Shown here: piece after piece, positions 1 to 5,446 of the stretch
Layout: the number at the start of each line of letters is the position of its first letter
Position numbering within the stretch: the first letter of the stretch is position 1
DNA from: Fimbriimonadaceae bacterium
GTDB taxonomy: Bacteria > Armatimonadota > Fimbriimonadia > Fimbriimonadales > Fimbriimonadaceae
NCBI GenBank assembly: GCA_014380605.1
Contig: JACMJO010000260.1
Location: 1 to 5,623 of the forward strand
Reading direction: 5' to 3'
Length of the DNA stretch: 5,623 bases
Notes under the pieces: generated by a model
Databases searched by the model: none
What the model saw: the letters and a program-made list of their open reading frames with translations, nothing else
What the model was told of the DNA's origin: nothing
Translations under genes and position numbers: made by a program

Positions 1-1
1 C

Positions 2-355
2 CAGACCCTTGCCGACTTTGGCGAGGCATGCGAGTTCTTCTTGGTAGATCAAGTGGAATTTGATCAGAAAGCGGTTGAAAAGTGGTTTGGCCAGGAACAT
101 GTGGGCCAACTGTTTGACTTCCTTTTGGAGCGATTCTCGGCAAGCTCAACGGCCTCTGTAGAATGGTGTGAGGGTCTGATCAAGGAGTTTGCTGAGGAGA
201 ACGGGTTTGAAAAGATCGGCCCTGTAGTCCACCCCACTCGGGTCGCCTTGACCGGCAAAACGGTCGGACCCGGATTGTTTGAGTTGATGAGTGTCTTAGG
301 TACAGCTCGAATGATCAAACGTCTTGAACGGGCTAAAACGATGCTTGCTCCATGA
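2..355 (+). CDS. gltX: Glutamyl-tRNA synthetase, C-terminal part (5' end outside window)
   Basis: The frame is open from base 2 to the TGA at 353-355 and encodes the last 117 residues of a class I glutamyl-tRNA synthetase, which charges tRNA-Glu with glutamate in the cytoplasm. What is visible is the alpha-helical anticodon-binding region. The clearest family signature is near the end, HPTRVALTGKTVGPGLFELM followed by SVLG and a final helix rich in Arg and Lys (RMIKRLERAK). This block is characteristic of the GluRS C terminus. The catalytic HIGH and KMSKS motifs would lie upstream of the window. An internal TTG at 41 could be read as a start, but the family-like residues before it (QTLADFGEACEFF) show that the protein continues leftward. 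The stop overlaps the hisD start by four bases (ATGA, 352-355), implying one transcript and coupled translation. Identification is secure; only the discriminating or non-discriminating tRNA specificity cannot be judged here. Confidence 0.93.
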   Translation, partial: QTLADFGEACEFFLVDQVEFDQKAVEKWFGQEHVGQLFDFLLERFSASSTASVEWCEGLIKEFAEENGFEKIGPVVHPTRVALTGKTVGPGLFELMSVLGTARMIKRLERAKTMLAP

Positions 356-1722
356 TCCGAATCTACAACACCCAAGCCGATGACCCAAGACCCTTCCTCC
401 AATCCCGAAGTGTTCGGTACGAGGAGTCAGTCGGTCAGGTTGTGTCAGACATCATTCAGGATGTCCGTGAACGGGGCGATCTCGCCCTTCTGGACAGCGC
501 TCGCAAGTTTGATTCCCCAGGCATCGACCGAATCCTCGCCACCCCGCAGGAAATCGATGGGGCCATGCCTCTTGCCGACCATGCCTTTGCCATCGATCAC
601 GCCATTGAGAGGGTCAAGGCCTTTCATGAGAGCCAGCTTGTAGCCTTGACTAAGGGATGGCAAGAGCATGAGTACCAGTCTACAGAGGTTCGCCAGAAAG
701 ACGGACAGCCCCGGCACCACGTTGCTAACCATCGGTGGACTTGGAACATGGCACCGGAGGGTTCGCAACTCGGCCAGAGGATGAGCCCGCTACAACGGGT
801 AGGCGCCTATGTCCCGGGAGGCAACGCTAATTATCCTAGCTCGGTGATCATGAATGTCGTTCCCGCTCAGGTAGCAGGAGTCAACCATGTCACTGTGACA
901 ACTCCGGTCAGGCAAGACGGCACTTTGTCCCCTGCGGTTTTGTATGCCTCCCGTTACTGTGGCGTCGCTAAGGTGGTCAAGGTTGGCGGAGCGGCGGCGA
1001 TCGCGGCCCTCGCCTTAGGCACGGAAAGCGTGGATCGAGTCGACAAGATCGTCGGACCCGGTAACCGCTATGTCAACGAAGCCAAGCGCCAACTTTGGGG
1101 AGGCGTGGGTCTGGATGGCTATGCGGGGCCGAGCGAGGTCTGCGTGGTGGTCGATGAGACGGCAAACGCCCGCTTTGCCGCGGCCGACTTCCTTACCCAG
1201 ATCGAACATGCCCCGGACAATGCAGGGTTTCTAGTCAGCACCTCGGAAGCCAAAGCAAATGAGATCCTCGCTGAGATCGAAGTCCAACTAAAGAACGCCC
1301 CAAGGGAATCCACCATGAGGCAGGCGATAGCGGTGGAAGGGGCTGTGATTGTCGCAAGGGACATTAATGAAGCCTGCGAGATCATCAACCTGATTGCTCC
1401 AGAACATTTGACCATCTCGACTAAGAATCCGGAGGAAGCGATGGCGAAGATACAGAATGCTGGCTGCATACTGTTGGGTGAATGGACACCAGAAAGCGCG
1501 GGCGATTACTGCGCCGGTCCATCCCACACTTTGCCAACTGCGACCTCCGCGCGGTTTGGGTCGCCGGTGAACGTACCAGACTTCCTGAAGATTCAGAGCG
1601 TTCTCAAATTCAATCGGGAAGAGCTAAGCGAGATGCGCGAAACGATCCGAGCCTTCTGTGAAATGGAAGGGTTTCCGGCGCATGGATATGGCTCGGAAGT
1701 TAGATTTGAAGGGGAAGTCTGA
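352..1722 (+). CDS. hisD: Histidinol dehydrogenase
   Basis: This 456-residue protein is a zinc- and NAD-dependent enzyme that oxidises L-histidinol twice to L-histidine, the last two steps of histidine synthesis. Family blocks appear in order: RVGAYVPGGNANYPSS (149-164), KIVGPGNRYVNEAKRQ (232-247), GYAGPSEV (256-263), TQIEHAPD (282-289), IAPEHL (348-353), ESAGDYCAGPSHTLPT (381-396) and a C-terminal PAHGYG (442-447). By alignment to E. coli HisD (zinc ligands Gln259, His262, Asp360, His419; catalytic Glu326 and His327) the equivalents are Gln283, His286, Asp385, His444, Glu351 and His352, so the active site is intact. The constant offset of 24-25 shows one extra segment before residue 150, around 105-133. 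The ATG at 352 overlaps the gltX stop, lacks a good Shine-Dalgarno and probably relies on coupling. A HisD-like dehydrogenase of other function is possible because no his neighbours are seen, but the full active site argues for HisD. Confidence 0.95.
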   Translation: MIRIYNTQADDPRPFLQSRSVRYEESVGQVVSDIIQDVRERGDLALLDSARKFDSPGIDRILATPQEIDGAMPLADHAFAIDHAIERVKAFHESQLVALTKGWQEHEYQSTEVRQKDGQPRHHVANHRWTWNMAPEGSQLGQRMSPLQRVGAYVPGGNANYPSSVIMNVVPAQVAGVNHVTVTTPVRQDGTLSPAVLYASRYCGVAKVVKVGGAAAIAALALGTESVDRVDKIVGPGNRYVNEAKRQLWGGVGLDGYAGPSEVCVVVDETANARFAAADFLTQIEHAPDNAGFLVSTSEAKANEILAEIEVQLKNAPRESTMRQAIAVEGAVIVARDINEACEIINLIAPEHLTISTKNPEEAMAKIQNAGCILLGEWTPESAGDYCAGPSHTLPTATSARFGSPVNVPDFLKIQSVLKFNREELSEMRETIRAFCEMEGFPAHGYGSEVRFEGEV

Positions 1723-1754
1723 CGGTCTCCCCGCCCTTTCGGGCGGGATTACCG
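1723..1754 (+). terminator. GC-rich hairpin just after hisD, probable transcript end
   Basis: Immediately after the hisD TGA a strong hairpin can be drawn. Seven G-C pairs join CCCGCCC (1730-1736) to GGGCGGG (1741-1747) around a TTTC loop. After a 3x3 internal loop, four more pairs join CGGT (1723-1726) to ACCG (1751-1754). The position, directly behind the stop and at the head of the only sizeable gap, fits an intrinsic terminator or a 3'-end stabilising structure for the gltX-hisD transcript. No T-tract follows (the next bases are CTGTGGCAAC), so it is not a textbook Rho-independent terminator and may need Rho or act only to protect the 3' end. The complementary strand would have a GAAA tetraloop, but no gene points that way. 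Confidence 0.55.
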
Positions 1755-1878
1755 CTGTGGCAACTAGAATAGACTCGAGGAGCGTGAAGGCTCTTTCGAA
1801 ATCCCCAAAACCTCAAAGAAGAGGCATATCTAAACTACACCAGTTTTAACATTTAGCAAAGAGATTTCTTGAGAATTT

Positions 1879-1893
1879 TTCCCCATACGGGAA
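1879..1893. promoter_or_regulatory. Inverted repeat TTCCC-N5-GGGAA, possible operator
   Basis: The sequence TTCCCCATACGGGAA is a perfect 5+5 inverted repeat around CATAC. It lies 103 bases before the reductase start, in the AT-richer part of the gap where a promoter would be expected. Its size and symmetry fit a dimeric repressor or activator site, and it could also form a short RNA hairpin. No regulator gene is in the window and I do not recognise the motif as belonging to a named regulator. A 5-base arm can arise by chance. Confidence 0.25.
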
Positions 1894-1931
1894 CTTTGCG
1901 AAACCTGGTTGCAGTAGCAGGGCCGATTTCG

Positions 1932-1980
1932 GTCACCCAGATCACCTCCATCACCCAATCACCTCATCACCACAAGCCCC
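1932..1980 (+). repeat. C-rich, G-poor stretch with five spaced (G/A)TCACC units; rut-like
   Basis: GTCACC begins at 1932 and ATCACC begins at 1941, 1950, 1958 and 1966, giving successive spacings of 9, 9, 8 and 8 bases. Between 1933 and 1980 I count 25 C and only 2 G in 48 bases, far from the composition of the flanking sequence. A long C-over-G bubble with regularly spaced YC dinucleotides is the known character of Rho-loading (rut) sites. Here it would sit in the untranslated leader of the reductase-transporter operon, ending 16 bases before the start codon. It might instead be a binding site for a DNA- or RNA-binding protein, or a simple-sequence expansion without function. Confidence 0.4.
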
Positions 1981-1996
1981 GGGTACCCTCCCCGCG

Positions 1997-2869
1997 ATGT
2001 CTGAATCGGTCGGATTTGTTGGACTTGGCACGATGGGCGCTCCCATGGCGGGGCACCTCTTGAAGTCTGGAAAGCGTGTTCAGGTCTGGAATCGCACCGC
2101 CTCGAAGACTCAACCTCTGGTCGATCAAGGGTGTGAGGCATGCAAGTCCCTGGAAGAGTTAGCGGGTCGTTGCGCCGTCGTCTTCATCTGTGTGAATCGA
2201 ACCGAAGACGTCCAAGACTGCCTCGGATCCCTTATTCCCTCATCTCTTCCCAATTCCCTTTTCATCGACCACTCCACGATTTCTCCCGAAGGGGCAAAGC
2301 AGATTCATGCCAATCTGAAGAGTAAGGAGAGGCGATTCATCGATGCCCCGGTCACAGGCGGAAGTATGGGCGCCCAGAAGGGCCAGCTAACAATCTTCTG
2401 TGGGGGAGACAATGCTGATATCGAGGAAGCCCGACCCCTCCTGAATTGCTTTGCAAAGCGAGTTGAGCGTGTTGGTGGGCCCGGCGCTGGGCAAATGGCG
2501 AAGATGGCAAACCAGATCGCGGTGGGTGGAGCCTTGCTGGCCCTATGCGAATCGCTCAGCTTTGCTAAAAAGGCGGGACTGGATGTCGCCCAGATCCGTG
2601 ACCTTGTCGGCGGCGGAGCGGGTGGTAGTTGGGCCTTCGAGTTCTATGGCCCAAAGATTCTGGACCAAGATTGGAGTCCGGGGTTCAGCGTCAAGAATCA
2701 GCGGAAAGACTTTGGATACTGCCTCGAGGCTGCCGATTCCATAGACGCGGCCTTACCGGGTACTCAGCTTGTCGATCAATTGTTGTCCTTGCTAGAAGAA
2801 GAGGGTCATGGCGAGTGGACCACGGCTGCCCTCTATGAAATCATGTTAAGGATGGGCGCCAAGGAGTGA
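1997..2869 (+). CDS. NAD(P)-dependent beta-hydroxyacid dehydrogenase (3-hydroxyisobutyrate dehydrogenase family)
   Basis: The 290-residue length is normal for this family of cytoplasmic oxidoreductases, which includes 3-hydroxyisobutyrate dehydrogenase, tartronate semialdehyde reductase (GarR) and glyoxylate/succinic semialdehyde reductases. The Rossmann dinucleotide motif GFVGLGTMGAPMA is at 6-18. Strand beta-2 ends in WNRT (31-34), where an Arg instead of an acidic residue suggests NADP(H), as in the glyoxylate reductase branch. The substrate motif DAPVTGG is at 116-122. The catalytic block GAGQMAKMANQ (163-173) carries Lys169 and Asn172. The C-terminal helical domain includes KNQRKDFG (233-240). 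The ATG at 1997 gives the usual family N terminus, although no Shine-Dalgarno is visible (GGGTACCCTCCCCGCG precedes it). The stop overlaps the ABC ATPase start by GTGA, placing it first in a transporter operon. The exact substrate cannot be read from sequence; the family assignment is firm. Confidence 0.92.
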   Translation: MSESVGFVGLGTMGAPMAGHLLKSGKRVQVWNRTASKTQPLVDQGCEACKSLEELAGRCAVVFICVNRTEDVQDCLGSLIPSSLPNSLFIDHSTISPEGAKQIHANLKSKERRFIDAPVTGGSMGAQKGQLTIFCGGDNADIEEARPLLNCFAKRVERVGGPGAGQMAKMANQIAVGGALLALCESLSFAKKAGLDVAQIRDLVGGGAGGSWAFEFYGPKILDQDWSPGFSVKNQRKDFGYCLEAADSIDAALPGTQLVDQLLSLLEEEGHGEWTTAALYEIMLRMGAKE

Positions 2870-4362
2870 GCTTTGCGGTCGAGATGACCCGCATATCCAA
2901 ACGATTTGGAGACGTCGTCGCACTAGATGCCGTTGACCTCCATGTCGAGCAGGGAACCATTCACGCCGTAGTTGGCGAGAACGGCGCCGGCAAAACCACG
3001 CTGATGAAAGCGCTCTATGGCGCGCTTCACACGGATTCTGGGGTCATTTCGATCGAGGGTCAGACTGTCACTTTCAAGAGTTCGGCTCAAGCTATTCAGT
3101 CGGGCGTCGGCATGGTGAGCCAACATTACGGGATCATTCCCGACCTTACTTGCCTACAGAATCTGATCCTGGGCGCTGAGGGCGGCCCGTTCCTAAACCT
3201 GCTCCAGGCAGAGAATCGCGCCCAATCACTTGCGGCCAAGATGGGGTTCGAGTTCGATTGGAACCGAGACGCCGCAGAATTGAGCCCCGCCGGAGCGCAA
3301 AAACTAGAGATACTTAAACTCCTCTGGCGCAACTCGCGCATCATGATCCTCGACGAGCCGACGGCCATGCTCTCACCGGCGGATGGCGAAGCGCTTTTTC
3401 AAAGCCTTCGCCTGCTCGTGGCCGAGGGGAACACGGTTATCCTTGTCACCCACCGACTTCCTGAGGTGTTCGGGCACTGTTCGCGCGTAACCGTTCTGCG
3501 GGGTGGAAAACGAGTTGCGGAGAAGATGGTCTCCGAGACCAATCCTTCCGAGCTAGCCGAGCTGATTGTCGGGAAGCGTCTGGAAGCTCCATCTGCTTAC
3601 GTGCCAAACATTGGCGAAGTTGTGTTGGAAGTATCCAACCTTGACGTGAAGGGCTATCGCGGGAATCTGGCGGCAAAAGGACTGAATTTCAAAGTCCGTG
3701 CTGGAGAGATGGTTGGCATTGCGGGAGTGGATGGGAGCGGCCAGAGGGAACTGTTCCATGCGCTCATAGGAACTGCGCCCATCCAGGGCGGACAGATCAG
3801 CCTCTTGGCGCGAGATGCCACGAAGCTAAGCAGTTGGGATCGGTTGCAGGCCGGGATGCGGGCGATTCCAGAAGACCGACATGCTGAAGCCGTTATTGAA
3901 GAGTGGTCCTTAGATGAGAATGCCGCGCTGGGCCTTCAAAGGATGGAGCCTTTCGCGAGCGGAAGGATTGTGCATGAAGGCGCTCGGAGAGTGGCTTCCG
4001 AGCAGATTTCGGAGCGATTCCACACAAAGCACGGTGGGATAGATCAGCCCATCGCTAGTTTGAGCGGAGGCAATCAGCAACGGTTTGTTGCGGCTCGGGC
4101 CTTGTTTGGCGAACCTAAGCTGATCCTAGCTTTTCAACCCGCGCGAGGCCTGGACTTGGCGGCAACGCGGGATGTCTACGAGGGAATTCGTTCCGAGTGC
4201 GATCAAGGTGCGGGGGCCCTGGTAGTGAGCTACGACCTCGACGAACTTCTGGAGCACTGCGATCGGATAGTCGTGATGAACCGGGGCGAACTGTTCGAAC
4301 CAAAGGCAGGCGAAGAAAAAGACAGCGATGTTATCGGCAGGCTGATGGTGGGGGCGGAGTGA
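2866..4362 (+). CDS. Two-domain ABC transporter ATPase, nucleoside/simple-sugar importer type (NupO/YufO-like)
   Basis: This 498-residue cytoplasmic subunit should power an ABC importer; two fused nucleotide-binding domains are typical of RbsA, MglA and NupO proteins. Domain 1 has Walker A GENGAGKTT (37-45, Lys43), Q-loop Gln86, Walker B LDEPTA with catalytic Glu164, and switch His196. Its ABC signature reads LSPAG (139-143) instead of the family's LSVGE. Domain 2 has GVDGSGQ (287-293) without the Walker A lysine, a perfect LSGGNQQ (399-405), FQPARGLD (423-430) in place of DEPTRG, and Tyr456 where the switch His would be. Loss of Walker A in domain 2 is normal for these fused ATPases, and Q for E resembles the AQPTRG of the nucleoside branch. 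GTG at 2866 was chosen over ATG at 2884 because the first beta strand (VEMTRISKRFG) needs the earlier residues; TAAGGA at 2847-2852 is a distant Shine-Dalgarno. It overlaps the reductase gene and is followed closely by the permease. Confidence 0.93.
   Translation: MSFAVEMTRISKRFGDVVALDAVDLHVEQGTIHAVVGENGAGKTTLMKALYGALHTDSGVISIEGQTVTFKSSAQAIQSGVGMVSQHYGIIPDLTCLQNLILGAEGGPFLNLLQAENRAQSLAAKMGFEFDWNRDAAELSPAGAQKLEILKLLWRNSRIMILDEPTAMLSPADGEALFQSLRLLVAEGNTVILVTHRLPEVFGHCSRVTVLRGGKRVAEKMVSETNPSELAELIVGKRLEAPSAYVPNIGEVVLEVSNLDVKGYRGNLAAKGLNFKVRAGEMVGIAGVDGSGQRELFHALIGTAPIQGGQISLLARDATKLSSWDRLQAGMRAIPEDRHAEAVIEEWSLDENAALGLQRMEPFASGRIVHEGARRVASEQISERFHTKHGGIDQPIASLSGGNQQRFVAARALFGEPKLILAFQPARGLDLAATRDVYEGIRSECDQGAGALVVSYDLDELLEHCDRIVVMNRGELFEPKAGEEKDSDVIGRLMVGAE
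4356..4359 (+). promoter_or_regulatory. Ribosome binding site of the first permease
   Basis: GGAG lies 7 bases before the ATG at 4367, inside the last codons of the ATPase gene. Its spacing favours that ATG over the in-frame ATG at 4376, which would be 16 bases away. Confidence 0.6.
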
Positions 4363-4366
4363 GCAA

Positions 4367-5446
4367 ATGGTCAGCATGAGTGTCCGTGCTCGTTATCGGT
4401 TCTATCAGAAGATCGCCGAAGCACTTTTCAGGGGTGGCCAGGGCAAGCGAATCGTCTCCATTCTGCTGCTTTCGATGGCAGGCCTCATTCTCTTATGGGT
4501 GGCAATCGTCGCAACCGGTGCCCAACCTTTGGGAGCCGTCCAAGCCTTGCTCAAAGGCAGCCTTGGGTCGCCCAGGGCCATCTCGGACACATTGCGAGAA
4601 ACTACGCCCTTACTAATCGCGGGAATCGCCGTTTACCTAGCGTTGCGGGCGGGCTTATTCAATATCGGAGTCGAAGGGCAGTTTACGGTTGGGGCTTGTG
4701 CGGCAGCAGTGGTTGCGCTGAGGTTTCCGGGTGTAGTTGGGCTCTTTCTTGGATGCTTATCAGGCATCCTGGCGGGCGCACTTTGGGCCTATCCCGCAGG
4801 ATGGATTCGGGCCTATCGTGGGGGGCATGAGGTCATCACCACCATCATGCTCAACAATGTCGCGGCATTCTTGACTGCCGCTTTGGTGGCGGGACCGATT
4901 AAAGACCCGACTCAAGAAGGCACGACCACCGCCAATATCGCCGACGGCACCAAGCTTTCCCATCTCTACAATAGCGGACCCTGGACCATCAACTCAGGGC
5001 TATTGATCGGCATTCTGGGCGCAATCGCGCTTGGATGGTGGCTTCGGAAGACGGTTTCAGGCTATGAACTTCGGGCGGTTGGCGCGAATCCTACCGCAGC
5101 CGCAACCGCGGGAATCGATGCCAAACGGGTGATGCTCGGCGCGATGGTGGTTTCGGGTGCCATTGGGGGCCTGGCGGGCGCTATCCAGGTGCTTGCCTTC
5201 CAACACAGGTTTTATGCGGGAATTTCGTCTGGATATGGTTTCGATGCTCTTGGAGTAGCTCTGTTGGCGGGTCCAGCCGCGATTGGCTTGCTGCCGGGCG
5301 CATTTCTGTTCGGCTTATTGGCGAAGGGAAGTACGCAGCTTCAATTCATGAATATCCCCAAGGGCATTACTGGAGTCGTGCTGGGCGTGCTCATCATCAT
5401 CGCCGCCGCAATTCGATATCGGAAGGCGAAGGCGGTGGAATCATAA
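4367..5446 (+). CDS. ABC transporter permease, nucleoside/simple-sugar importer type (NupP/YufP-like)
   Basis: This 359-residue inner-membrane protein belongs to the branched-chain amino acid/ribose/nucleoside permease family (BPD_transp_2) and should form half of the translocation channel. A short basic cytoplasmic N terminus precedes a first membrane helix at about 29-49. Further hydrophobic segments lie near 80-96, 104-118, 122-145, 155-170, 210-225, 254-278, 290-318 and 332-350. Family blocks include LRETTPLLIAGIAVYLALRA (76-95) continuing into GLFNIGVEGQ (96-105), RGGHEVITTIMLNNVAA (151-167), the cytoplasmic loop GYELRAVGANPTAAATAGI (232-250), which is the likely contact with the ATPase, GYGFDALGVALLAGP (289-303) and PKGITGVVLG (331-340). 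The loop plus GGHE-TIMLNN pattern is that of the BmpA-associated nucleoside permeases. The gap from the ATPase stop to this ATG is only 4 bases. The TAA at its end seems to overlap the start of the second permease. Substrate is inferred from the family, not demonstrated. Confidence 0.93.
   Translation: MVSMSVRARYRFYQKIAEALFRGGQGKRIVSILLLSMAGLILLWVAIVATGAQPLGAVQALLKGSLGSPRAISDTLRETTPLLIAGIAVYLALRAGLFNIGVEGQFTVGACAAAVVALRFPGVVGLFLGCLSGILAGALWAYPAGWIRAYRGGHEVITTIMLNNVAAFLTAALVAGPIKDPTQEGTTTANIADGTKLSHLYNSGPWTINSGLLIGILGAIALGWWLRKTVSGYELRAVGANPTAAATAGIDAKRVMLGAMVVSGAIGGLAGAIQVLAFQHRFYAGISSGYGFDALGVALLAGPAAIGLLPGAFLFGLLAKGSTQLQFMNIPKGITGVVLGVLIIIAAAIRYRKAKAVES

Larger units (their letters stand above)
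1755..1996 (+). other. Non-coding leader/promoter region before the reductase-transporter operon
   Basis: No convincing gene is visible in this gap. Bases from about 1795 to 1880 are clearly AT-richer than their surroundings, as expected for a promoter region, but no good sigma-70 pair stands out. The best I find is TTAACA (1846-1851) with GAGAAT (1871-1876) at an overlong 19-base spacing, which is weak. An imperfect hairpin can be drawn at 1776-1798 (GAGC paired with GCTC, extended by wobble pairs and one bulge). A second small one is at 1921-1934 (GGCCG paired with CGGTC around ATTT). The palindrome and the C-rich repeat in this gap are listed separately. The downstream operon needs a promoter here if the hairpin after hisD ends transcription; otherwise it could be read through from gltX-hisD. 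Confidence 0.5.

Noticed and set aside
64..402. Open frame of 112 codons on the minus strand over gltX/hisD
   Set aside because: It lies wholly opposite two clearly coding, conserved genes and its translation resembles no protein family I recognise.
1765..1770. TAGAAT as a -10 box
   Set aside because: Five of six bases match, but the region 16-18 bases upstream is the GC hairpin with no -35-like sequence and no extended -10.
1658..1849. Open frame running from the end of hisD into the gap
   Set aside because: It uses another frame of the conserved HisD C terminus and passes through the GC hairpin; the translation is basic, low-information and without a ribosome site.
1846..1876. Sigma-70 promoter TTAACA-19-GAGAAT
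   Set aside because: The spacing is too long and the -10 matches only four of six bases; not strong enough to list as a promoter.
1932..1980. CRISPR-like or coding repeat
   Set aside because: Units are only 6 bases at 8-9 base spacing with no unique spacers, which excludes a CRISPR array.
1869..2063. Open frame spanning the gap into the reductase gene
   Set aside because: Its second half overlaps the reductase's conserved Rossmann motif in another frame, and the first half is low-complexity His/Pro-rich translation of the C-rich repeat.
2884..2886. ATG as the start of the ABC ATPase
   Set aside because: It would remove the first beta strand of the nucleotide-binding domain, whose residues (VEM) align with the family when the GTG at 2866 is used.
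4126..4377. Minus-strand open frame over the end of the ATPase gene
   Set aside because: It is antisense to the conserved second ATPase domain, with no family resemblance.
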